Origin: CAZCWX01 sp964502465
Lineage (GTDB): Bacteria > Desulfobacterota > Binatia > Bin18
Direction: 5' to 3'
DNA: 17,731 nt
Assembly (NCBI GenBank): GCA_964502465.1
Contig: CAZCWX010000014.1
Span: 1-17,731, forward strand
Each line of letters begins with the position of its first letter. Positions within the stretch are counted from its first letter, which is position 1. The position numbers and the translations under genes were made by a program. Shown in pieces: positions 1 to 5,400 of the stretch. The notes under the pieces were generated by a model that saw only the letters and a program-made list of their open reading frames with translations, did not search any database and was not told the origin of the DNA.

Positions 1-1
1 C

Positions 2-73
2 GCCTCTGGGTGCTATGGTACTGGCACCCATCGCAGAGGTAAGAACGACCAAAAGAGTTGGGAGACACATTGA
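2..73 (+). CDS. possible 3' end of an upstream gene (partial)
   Basis: The reading frame beginning at base 2 is open to a TGA at 71-73 and would end in ...KSWETH. Its stop overlaps the TTG proposed as the tonB start (TTGA at 70-73), a stop/start overlap typical of translationally coupled genes. No domain can be recognised in the 23 visible codons. An ExbD-like partner would be a natural guess upstream of tonB, but nothing visible shows it. The frame beginning at base 3 is also open here, so this call rests only on the overlap. Confidence 0.3.
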   Translation, partial: ASGCYGTGTHRRGKNDQKSWETH

Positions 74-849
74 GAGCATATCGTTCTTTTCTGCTTTTTT
101 CCCTGTGTGCTCATATTCTTATTCTGGCGTTTGCTGCCACACTTCTAATATCCCCACTCTCCTCTTCCCGGCATACACTCCAGGTAACCATCTTTCAAAA
201 ACCCATTCCCCTCCCTATAGGAGAACCTGGTGGTCCTCCAGGAACAGGCGAGCCACCGGCTCCGCCAGCACCACCACCAGAGGTTCGCAATACCCCTCAG
301 CTTCGACCTCCATCAAAACCGCGCAAGAAACCTGCTTCGCGACCAAAACCTCCTGTTGTACAGAAACTTCCAGCCCTCGAACCATCGCTACCGGCCGAGG
401 CTCCAACCACACCAGAAATTGGACTGCAGAGTGGAGACAACAGCAACGTTTCTACCGGAAATGCCGAGACTTTCACTACTGAAGGAGGTATGGGGGAAGG
501 AGCAGAAGGACCGGGAGGAAACCGGAAAGGAACAGGTTCTGGAGGAACAGGCTCCGGAGGCGGTGGGGCCCTGGCCCGGCCAGATTATGGGGTCAACCCA
601 AAGCCACCCTACCCCCTCATTGCCCGGCGTATAGGGGCGCAAGGGGTCGTGGTGCTTCGCGTATTCGTTCACGCCAATGGCACGGTGGGAAACGTGATCG
701 TCAGTCAATCTTCAGGGTTTACGGTTCTTGACGAATCGGCGTCGAAGACCGTACGTGAACGATGGCGTTTTCTCCCCGCCCACCTCGATGGCCAGCCAGT
801 AGAAAGCTGGGTCGAAGTTCCTATCCGCTTCGTTTTGGCTGATTCATGA
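70..849 (+). CDS. tonB: TonB family protein, energy transducer
   Basis: A 259-residue TonB-type protein that would couple inner-membrane proton motive force to outer-membrane transporters. In order: an N-terminal membrane anchor (about residues 6-28), a Pro-rich basic linker (about 48-110), a Gly/Ser-rich segment (about 138-166), and a C-terminal TonB domain (169-257). That domain carries YPLIARR, GxVVLRVFV, QSSGFTVLDESA, WRFLPA and a final VPIRF strand, all family hallmarks. I chose TTG at 70 because GGAG at 61-64 lies 5 bases upstream and the codon overlaps a TGA (TTGA). An in-frame TTG at 58 would add four residues but lacks as good a ribosome site. No exbB or exbD is visible, so those partners, if present, lie outside the window. 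The Gly-rich segment is unusual, since most TonB linkers are Pro/Glu/Lys repeats. A TolA-like role is possible, but the C-terminus fits TonB better. Confidence 0.88.
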   Translation: MRAYRSFLLFSLCAHILILAFAATLLISPLSSSRHTLQVTIFQKPIPLPIGEPGGPPGTGEPPAPPAPPPEVRNTPQLRPPSKPRKKPASRPKPPVVQKLPALEPSLPAEAPTTPEIGLQSGDNSNVSTGNAETFTTEGGMGEGAEGPGGNRKGTGSGGTGSGGGGALARPDYGVNPKPPYPLIARRIGAQGVVVLRVFVHANGTVGNVIVSQSSGFTVLDESASKTVRERWRFLPAHLDGQPVESWVEVPIRFVLADS

Positions 850-879
850 CAGAACAGTTGGGAAACAATAACTTGAGCA

Positions 880-1080
880 CTATGGATCGTCGAATCGGCG
901 TCGGTGTTCACCAACCTTTACCCCGTAGACCACCACCCCTTTGTCGATGCGTATCGTGAAGCCACAACTCGGGTTGATACAAGCCCAGACTTTATATGTG
1001 AGTGACGATCCCCGTGGGCCGAAGTCCGAAAGAGGAACGAGCACTCCCCTCTGACATGCACGACACTGGGGAAGATCCAC
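880..1080 (-). CDS. small zinc-ribbon-like protein of unknown function
   Basis: A 66-residue protein that I cannot tie to a characterised family. It has a CxxC pair (C6, C9) and a second pair C34-x4-C39 in a CINPSCGF context, the arrangement of a small zinc ribbon. Between them is a PLSDFGPRGSS segment and a predicted beta-rich YKVWAC strand. The gene looks real because its GTG start is preceded by a full AGGAGG, 8 bases away, and because the ribbon pattern is hard to get by chance. It follows mutM on the same strand after a 147-base gap and converges with tonB, leaving 30 bases between the stops. The C-terminal 16 residues are basic. Binding to nucleic acid or another protein is a guess. Confidence 0.7.
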   Translation of the reverse strand: MDLPQCRACQRGVLVPLSDFGPRGSSLTYKVWACINPSCGFTIRIDKGVVVYGVKVGEHRRRFDDP

Positions 1081-1227
1081 GCCGGCCGCCTCCTCTGAGA
1101 AAATTTCGTATTGTCCCCCTGCTCATCTAGTATGCCAGGGAAGTAGCGTGGAATACAAGGGTAATACACGCATGCAGTGCAACAATGGAAGGGCATTGCC
1201 CCTCGGGCTTCCTGGTCTCGCCACGGC

Positions 1228-2040
1228 TTAGTGCTGACACGTCGGACAAAAAAAAGCGCTCCGTCCACCGCGAGTCTCTCGCTGAATGGCGACACGACAC
1301 TCTCGGCACGGCTGTCCCTCTCGATCATAGACGCGAAATCGCGCTTGAAACCCGCCGGGGTTTCCCTCCCCATCCAAATAATCAGCAATTGAACTTCCGC
1401 GATGGCGAATCGCTTCTCGGAGTACCGTTTTTGTCGCTTTCACTATGCGTGCGACAGCAGCCCAACTGAGGGCTGCAGACACGTGGTGTGGTCGGACCTG
1501 AGCGCGAAAAAGAATTTCGCTCGCGTAGATATTGCCGATCCCAGCAACAATACGCTGATCCATCAGGAGGTCTTTTATGTTCCGCTGCGTAGCCTGACTT
1601 TTCGTCCATAGGTAATGGGTGGTAAAAGACGAGCTAAGAGGCTCAACCCCCAACCCGGTCAGGGCAGCAATTTCCTCTTCACTGCCGAGCGACATGAGCC
1701 CAAAACGCCGGGTGTCATTGTAACGTAAGCGTTGGTCACTCTTCAGAAAGACCAGTACATGGTCATGGGGAAGGAGGGGAAAACCTGGCTGGTCTACGAC
1801 AAGCTGACCAGTCATCCCCAGGTGCACGAGCCACACCCGGCTATCATCGAGACAGAAGTGCAGATACTTCCCCCGGCGTTTGATTTGCTGGATGACCCGA
1901 CCAGTTAAGAGTGCAGCAAAATCAGGAGCCACCGGACGACGCAGGCGTGGTTCGCGGACCTCAACTCCGGTCACGGATTGACCAAGAATAAGCCGTTCAA
2001 GGCTACGTCGAACCGTCTCGACCTCAGGGAGCTCAGGCAC
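1228..2040 (-). CDS. mutM: formamidopyrimidine-DNA glycosylase (Fpg/MutM)
   Basis: A base-excision repair enzyme that removes 8-oxoguanine and formamidopyrimidines and cuts the DNA backbone by its lyase activity. The protein is 270 residues. It has the N-terminal PELPEVETVRRSL with catalytic Pro and Glu, the conserved Lys58 in RRGKYL, the GIGNIYASEILF helix-two-turn-helix segment, and a C-terminal zinc finger (C245, C248, C265, C268) carrying Arg260 in GGRS. The open frame reaches a GTG five codons further upstream (2055). In this family the catalytic Pro must follow the initiator, so I set the start at the GTG at 2038-2040. GGAG lies 9 bases before it. The gene is divergent from the cupin at 2147. 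It may share a transcript with the small zinc-ribbon gene downstream. Confidence 0.96.
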   Translation of the reverse strand: MPELPEVETVRRSLERLILGQSVTGVEVREPRLRRPVAPDFAALLTGRVIQQIKRRGKYLHFCLDDSRVWLVHLGMTGQLVVDQPGFPLLPHDHVLVFLKSDQRLRYNDTRRFGLMSLGSEEEIAALTGLGVEPLSSSFTTHYLWTKSQATQRNIKDLLMDQRIVAGIGNIYASEILFRAQVRPHHVSAALSWAAVARIVKATKTVLREAIRHRGSSIADYLDGEGNPGGFQARFRVYDREGQPCRECRVAIQRETRGGRSAFFCPTCQH

Positions 2041-2146
2041 TCTACTCTTCTCCACAGACTAGCGGTAGACTGATTGATATAGTATCCAAGTGGCAGAAGA
2101 AAGGCCGCTCGGCTGCACCTACCTGACTGAGGAGATGAGTGTACGT

Positions 2147-2467
2147 ATGGAAGTCTTCAAAGATGTGCTCTCTCAGGTCGCTTTCGCTCCTGAAAAAATG
2201 AAAAAGATTAACCTTTTCAACACGGAGCGTATGTTTTGCGATGTCTATTGTTTTGAGCAGGGCCAGGAACAAACTGCCCATGCTCACAAGGGGTCCGACA
2301 AGATTTATTATGTCCTGCAGGGGAGCGCGCAGGTACGCGTCGACCAGGAAACCAGGGAACTCCGCGCTGGCGAGATCGCTCTGGCACCTGCCGACGCAGA
2401 GCATGGCGTGCGTAACCCAGGCCCCGAACGCTTGATCATGTTGGTGTTTATGGCGCCCAAACCGTAG
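2147..2467 (+). CDS. cupin domain protein
   Basis: A single-domain cupin of about 106 residues with a small beta barrel and no membrane segment, so probably cytoplasmic. The first cupin motif is GQEQTAHAHKGSDKIYYVLQG, with an HxH pair but no clear Glu ligand. The second is GEIALAPADAEHGVRNPG, with the third His. Metal binding is therefore likely, though the set may be incomplete. Substrate unknown. The frame opens at GTG 2090, but no ribosome site precedes it. ATG at 2135 directly abuts a GAGGAG, whereas ATG 2147 lies 12 bases after it and gives an N-terminus (MEVFKDV) that starts close to the barrel. I prefer 2147, with 2135 as the alternative. The gene is divergent from mutM, with a shared 106-base upstream region. 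Confidence 0.8.
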   Translation: MEVFKDVLSQVAFAPEKMKKINLFNTERMFCDVYCFEQGQEQTAHAHKGSDKIYYVLQGSAQVRVDQETRELRAGEIALAPADAEHGVRNPGPERLIMLVFMAPKP

Positions 2468-2574
2468 AAGGTGCCTTCTCTCACACTCCTCCTTTTCAAA
2501 AAAAGAAACCGTTCCCTTCACTCCCACACTCAGACTCATGAGCACGCGCGTGAGAAACCAGCAGGAGGAAAGTC

Positions 2575-2991
2575 ATGGACGAAACACAAGCCGTACTCGC
2601 GGTAAATGCTGCTTTTTACCGTGCATTCGAAACGCTGAAGATCAAAGAGATGGAAAAAGTGTGGCTCCGAGCCAGTCACATCAAATGTATACACCCAGGC
2701 TGGCCGTTACTCTGCGGCTGGGGACCGATCATGGCGAGCTGGGAGCGCATCTTTGCCAACACCTTTTCCATGCGTTTTACCCTTACGGATGTGCGGATAG
2801 AGGTGTCGGGGGCTCTCGCCTGGGTTGTCATGATCGAAAACCTCGAGTCCCAGGGCTACGATGGTTCGTCTCGTGCTGAAATTCTCACTACGAACCTGTT
2901 TGAGAAACGAGACGGTCAGTGGTTCATTGTGCATCATCATGCCTCACCCATCTTCGCACCGTCCTCTCCGCCTGAAGAGCAATTGCAGTAG
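2575..2991 (+). CDS. NTF2/SnoaL-like domain protein
   Basis: A 138-residue protein with the fold pattern of the SnoaL-3/NTF2-like superfamily. An N-terminal helix (VNAAFYRAFETLKIKEM) is followed by W..ASHIKCIHPGW and a GW..I..SWERIF helix. A beta sheet then ends in TTNLFEKRDGQWFIVHHHAS, the usual closing strands with a His cluster. Members are often annotated as ketosteroid-isomerase-like or as small stress or accessory proteins. No specific substrate can be read from the sequence. The ATG is well supported by GGAGG, 7 to 8 bases upstream. It lies 107 bases after the cupin gene and 73 bases before efp, so a shared transcript with either is possible but not shown. Confidence 0.82.
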   Translation: MDETQAVLAVNAAFYRAFETLKIKEMEKVWLRASHIKCIHPGWPLLCGWGPIMASWERIFANTFSMRFTLTDVRIEVSGALAWVVMIENLESQGYDGSSRAEILTTNLFEKRDGQWFIVHHHASPIFAPSSPPEEQLQ

Positions 2992-2996
2992 TCAGC

Positions 2997-3026
2997 TTGC
3001 CCGTCTCACGAAACGGGTGATACAGT
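2997..3026 (+). promoter_or_regulatory. candidate sigma70-type promoter for efp
   Basis: TTGCCC at 2997-3002 and TACAGT at 3021-3026 are separated by 18 bases, with transcription expected near 3033 and a leader of about 30 bases before the efp ATG at 3065. Each hexamer matches consensus at four of six positions, so this is a modest prediction by eye. Confidence 0.3.
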
Positions 3027-3064
3027 AATGCGACTGCTGTTCACGATTGAGGAGGATTCAACGT

Positions 3065-3628
3065 ATGCTGGTACCGGCAACCCAGCTGCGCGTGGGGATG
3101 ATCGTCATGCATCAAAACGATCTCCATCGCATCATGGAGCTTATTCATATCACCCCTGGCAATAAGCGAGGCTTCGTCCAAACAAAGATGCGCAATCTCC
3201 GCTCGAGCCTACAAACGGAATATAAGTTTCGTTCAGAAGACAAAGTTGACCGTGTGTCTTTGGAGCAACTCGAAATGGAATACCTATACGAATCTGGAGG
3301 CGAGTTCCATTTCATGAATGCCGAAACATATGAACAAATCGCGCTCGCCAAAGAGACCCTTGGCGATTCGGTCCAGTATTTAACCGCGAACTTACGCATT
3401 CGCATCGATATGTACGAAGGACAGTCGGTGGGTATTTCTTTACCCAAAACGGTTGACCTGCAGGTCACGGATGCACCCCCGGCATTAAAGAGCGCAACTG
3501 TCACAAACGAACTCAAGCCTGCAACGATGGAGACAGGACTGGTCGTGCGCGTTCCAAGCTTCATCGAAGTGGGGGATACGGTCCGAGTCGACACTGAAAC
3601 CGGCAACTATCTGTCACGGGTGAAGTAA
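3065..3628 (+). CDS. efp: translation elongation factor P, non-canonical tip loop
   Basis: EF-P binds the ribosome between the P and E sites and relieves stalling at polyproline stretches. The protein has 187 residues, the normal family length. It has an N-terminal KOW-like domain (about 1-64), a middle OB domain (65-126) and a C-terminal OB domain (127-187) holding the closing signature VPSFIEVGDTVRVDTETGNYLSRV. The start is the ATG at 3065, with AGGAGG 9 bases before it; an in-frame TTG at 3047 overlaps that ribosome site. The oddity is the tip loop, PGNKRGF at residues 31-37. By loop length, Asn33 sits where the modified Lys34 of E. coli EF-P lies, with Lys34 and Arg35 just after. No modification gene (epmA/epmB, earP or ymfI type) is in the window. 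A membrane-anchored cupin follows 49 bases later. Confidence 0.95.
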   Translation: MLVPATQLRVGMIVMHQNDLHRIMELIHITPGNKRGFVQTKMRNLRSSLQTEYKFRSEDKVDRVSLEQLEMEYLYESGGEFHFMNAETYEQIALAKETLGDSVQYLTANLRIRIDMYEGQSVGISLPKTVDLQVTDAPPALKSATVTNELKPATMETGLVVRVPSFIEVGDTVRVDTETGNYLSRVK

Positions 3629-3677
3629 CACTAGCTCGCACCTCATCTCGCCAACGAACCGGCACTAGAGAGGGATT

Positions 3678-4085
3678 ATGAAACGATTCGCCCTTGGCGT
3701 GGGTATTGGCGCTGTGACCGGAATCGTCAGTGTCTTAGTGGCGCTCGTCTTTTTCATACAGAGACCATCCAGTGCCACTGGTACAGTTGCCATACCGACA
3801 TTGCTCTTTGAGAATGCCCGAGTAAAGATTTGGCATCTGACTTTAGAGCCTGGACAGTCTACCTCGAAACATACGCATGAACTCGATGAGATCGTCGTCT
3901 GCCTTGAGGGCAGCAGGATCAGGAGCGTCAAACCAGGCCCAGAACCTGAAGGGGAAACGTTCCAGCCGAGTGCAGGAGAAGTCTTCATGCCGCCGGTGAA
4001 AGGTGTGACCCACGTTCTCACCAACACAGGGACGACCAGATACAAGCAGGTTTCGATTGAATTGAAGGAGACAAAAAGCGATTAG
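3678..4085 (+). CDS. membrane-anchored or exported cupin protein
   Basis: A 135-residue cupin with an N-terminal hydrophobic segment (about residues 4-28, after MKR). The segment acts as a signal anchor or uncleaved signal peptide, so the barrel should lie on the periplasmic side. The first cupin motif fits the family consensus very well: GQSTSKHTHELDEIVVCLEG has the HxH, the Glu and both Gly at standard spacing. The second, GEVFMPPVKGVTHVLTNTG, supplies the third His and Asn. A full metal site is therefore expected. The closing strand YKQVSIELKE completes the barrel. Substrate unknown. The ATG has GAGGG a few bases upstream. It may be cotranscribed with efp. It is unlike the cupin at 2147, which has no export segment and a less complete first motif. 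Confidence 0.82.
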   Translation: MKRFALGVGIGAVTGIVSVLVALVFFIQRPSSATGTVAIPTLLFENARVKIWHLTLEPGQSTSKHTHELDEIVVCLEGSRIRSVKPGPEPEGETFQPSAGEVFMPPVKGVTHVLTNTGTTRYKQVSIELKETKSD

Positions 4086-4120
4086 GAGCCGAGCAGAAAT
4101 AAGTTGATCGTTCTCATAGT

Positions 4121-4174
4121 GTGGTGCAGGCGTCCCGCCTGCATTGTGAAGGGCAGGCCAGAGGCCCGCACCAC
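4121..4174. repeat. imperfect palindromic repeat element (REP-like), type A
   Basis: Two 22-base arms (4121-4142 and 4153-4174) match as inverted repeats at 18 of 22 positions around a 10-base loop. The ends are perfect (GTGGTGC and GCACCAC), with internal CGTCCCGCCTGC and GCAGGCCAGAGG segments. From general knowledge, elements of this look occur as dispersed intergenic palindromes in many large environmental genomes. There is only one copy in this window. Confidence 0.7.
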
Positions 4175-4280
4175 AAGAACTGACCCAGTTATTCTTGCCC
4201 AGGTCCTTAGCTGTAAAAACCTGCATTTGACCAGTCGGAGATGTCGGAGAAGGTTGTATGCAACACTGCCCACCCAACTG

Positions 4281-4349
4281 TGTCATTCTGAGGCCAGAGG
4301 TCGCAGAATCTCTTTTCCCGAGAGATCCTTCGCTCCGCTCAGGATGACA
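4281..4349. repeat. imperfect palindromic repeat element, type B
   Basis: The element starts TGTCATTCTGAG (4281-4292) and ends CTCAGGATGACA (4338-4349). These are inverted repeats with one T/C difference. Inner segments CAGAATCTCT and AGAGATCCTTCG also pair imperfectly around a CTTTTCCCG centre. This matches the appearance of widely dispersed intergenic repeats in environmental bacterial genomes (recollection, not a search). The sequence differs from the type A element 107 bases upstream. Confidence 0.65.
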
Positions 4350-4394
4350 TGGTTTGCAGCGTTTAACCCGAATGCACTCCCAAACGCTTTTCTT

Positions 4395-4418
4395 GCTGAT
4401 AGCTGAAGGCTGATAGCT
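4395..4418 (+). repeat. short direct repeat GCTGATAGCT
   Basis: Two exact copies of the 10-mer GCTGATAGCT (4395-4404 and 4409-4418) are separated by GAAG, just beyond the methyltransferase stop codon. Similar AGCTGA-rich runs are often found between genes in repeat-rich genomes. Function unknown. Confidence 0.55.
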
Positions 4419-4420
4419 CT

Positions 4421-5089
4421 TTAGTGCAACTTCCCGTTACTTACCTCTTTTTGGTTGTGTGCAAGCACTACAGTAAAGAGGGAAAACGGAGAAGTTTTGA
4501 AGCGCTTTTCAATGACAACAGGGACTCCTTTGAAGGCTTGCGAGAGGCGCAGCGAGGCACTCCAGCCAAGGCGGCGGGTCAGCGGATCAAGCGCACCAAT
4601 CATTGGACCAAGGACAGGTTTTGTCGTGCGAAAATGATTAATAATCACAACCTTCCCACCAGGGCGACAAACCCGGTGAATCTCCTGCATCATGCGAACT
4701 GGATCAGGCACGACGCTGATCACGTGAAATGAGGTGACATAATCGAATGAATTATCAGGGAAATCGAGATTGAGCGCGTCCATCTTGAGAAGACGGAAAT
4801 GACGCCATCCGTTCTCGATTATTTTCTGCTCCGCTTGCTCCAGCATCTCTGAAGCCAAATCGACGGCAGTTACCTCGCAATGGAGGGGGTACGCAGGCAT
4901 AGATAACCCGGTGCCGACGCCGACTTCGAGTACTTTTGCTCCGGGTGGGATTGCCAGGCTCTTGATGACGGAGGTAATGCGCTTGCAAAAGAAGCGGGAA
5001 AAAATCTTGTCGTAGAGATGAGAAAACTCTGAATAAATCTTACTTTCGTGGGGGCTTCTGAGACTCCCCGCCCTCTGTGCAAAACTCAC
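4421..5089 (-). CDS. class I SAM-dependent methyltransferase, phospholipid N-methyltransferase type
   Basis: A 222-residue SAM-dependent methyltransferase with no membrane segment. Motif I is VLEVGVGTGLSM (residues 53-64). The acidic end of strand two is VTAVDLASEML, and motif II/III are LLKMDALNLDFPDNSFDYV and VCRPGGKVVIINH. The HESKIYSEFSHLYDKIF start and HFRTTKPVLGPMIGALDPLTRRLGW resemble the Rhodobacter-type phosphatidylethanolamine N-methyltransferase (PmtA) family, so methylation of phosphatidylethanolamine toward phosphatidylcholine is the best guess. The general UbiE-like methyltransferase class is the alternative. GTG at 5087-5089 follows GGAGG by 4 to 5 bases. It lies 21 bases after the small HTH gene on the same strand, so the pair probably form an operon driven from the promoter at 5341-5369. 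Confidence 0.85.
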   Translation of the reverse strand: MSFAQRAGSLRSPHESKIYSEFSHLYDKIFSRFFCKRITSVIKSLAIPPGAKVLEVGVGTGLSMPAYPLHCEVTAVDLASEMLEQAEQKIIENGWRHFRLLKMDALNLDFPDNSFDYVTSFHVISVVPDPVRMMQEIHRVCRPGGKVVIINHFRTTKPVLGPMIGALDPLTRRLGWSASLRLSQAFKGVPVVIEKRFKTSPFSLFTVVLAHNQKEVSNGKLH

Positions 5090-5110
5090 ACACCCTCCCC
5101 GGAGAGGTTC

Positions 5111-5302
5111 TCAGGCCGCTACCTGGTCCTGCAGCTGTCTCTTAAAAAATGCGACATCCCTGCGACGAAACCGCCACTGTCTTCCGCGCTTCATCCCAGG
5201 CAGTGAATGTTTACGCGCCAACTCGTTGACGGTATCCGGGCTCAGGTCCAGCATCTCGGCCGCTTGCCGACTGTTTAGTAAAATATCTTCTTTCTCTCCC
5301 AT
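5111..5302 (-). CDS. single helix-turn-helix DNA-binding protein, excisionase/BldC-like
   Basis: A 63-residue protein that is almost all one winged helix-turn-helix of the excisionase/MerR N-terminal type (HTH_17). LLNSRQAAEMLDLSPDTVNELARK forms the helix-turn-helix and LPGMKRGRQWRFRRRDVAFFKRQL the wing and closing helix. No integrase is nearby, so a role as phage excisionase is unlikely; a small transcription factor like Streptomyces BldC fits better. The ATG is preceded by a weak AGGGA about 9 bases upstream. Direct repeats lie just upstream of its promoter, suggesting self-regulation. It is followed after 21 bases by the methyltransferase, which it may control. Confidence 0.82.
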   Translation of the reverse strand: MGEKEDILLNSRQAAEMLDLSPDTVNELARKHSLPGMKRGRQWRFRRRDVAFFKRQLQDQVAA

Positions 5303-5340
5303 AACAGCACATCCCTATGAGATGGCAGTTAAGTGGCAGG

Positions 5341-5369
5341 GGTATAACATACTGTCTATATTCGGTCAA
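5341..5369 (-). promoter_or_regulatory. candidate sigma70 promoter for the HTH-methyltransferase pair
   Basis: Read on the - strand, TTGACC (5364-5369) and TATACC (5341-5346) are separated by exactly 17 bases. Five of six -35 bases and four of six -10 bases match consensus. Transcription would start near 5334, about 30 bases before the HTH ATG at 5302. Confidence 0.5.
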
Positions 5370-5371
5370 TA

Positions 5372-5400
5372 TTACTGTCATTTTGCGTATTTATTGTCAT
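5372..5400 (-). promoter_or_regulatory. direct repeats upstream of the -35 box, putative operator
   Basis: On the - strand, ATGACAATAA (5391-5400) and ATGACAGTAA (5372-5381) are direct repeats with one difference, 19 bases start to start. They lie next to the -35 hexamer at 5364-5369. A shorter copy of the core, GACAGT, recurs at 5351-5356 between the promoter hexamers. The spacing is near two helical turns, which would suit a protein binding head to tail. The distal repeat overlaps the recJ stop codon. Confidence 0.4.

Larger units (their letters stand above)
4086..4420. other. gene-free region with repeat elements
   Basis: This 335-base stretch lies between two convergent genes (cupin on +, methyltransferase on -). 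It holds two imperfect palindromes (4121-4174 and 4281-4349) and a short direct repeat (4395-4418). A 100-codon + strand frame crosses both palindromes, but it has no ribosome site or recognisable domain and is not called. I see no RNA gene and no clear U-tract terminator. The hairpins could serve as two-way transcription stops. Confidence 0.6.

Noticed and set aside
15..634. Long overlapping + strand frames (15-482 and 230-634) and a - strand frame (388-708) over tonB
   Set aside because: They arise from the low-complexity Pro/Gly-rich codons of tonB, show no domain, and tonB itself has a clear TonB domain in its own frame.
918..1388. 156-codon - strand frame spanning the zinc-ribbon gene and the 3' end of mutM
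   Set aside because: It overlaps two better-supported genes in other frames and has no recognisable features.
2466..2479. AGAAGG-TG-CCTTCT palindrome at the cupin stop codon
   Set aside because: Considered as a terminator, but the stem is short and no U-run follows directly.
2042..2545. 167-codon - strand frame opposite the cupin
   Set aside because: Antisense to a gene with clear cupin motifs; no ribosome site or domain.
3000..3016. CCCGT ... ACGGG hairpin before efp
   Set aside because: Only five base pairs, no U-tract, and it lies inside the candidate promoter spacer.
4104..4406. 100-codon + strand frame in the spacer
   Set aside because: Runs through two palindromic repeats, has no ribosome site, and the protein is not domain-like.
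5111..5302. HTH protein as a phage or integrative-element excisionase
   Set aside because: No integrase, attachment-site repeat or phage gene is nearby, and the neighbours are housekeeping genes.
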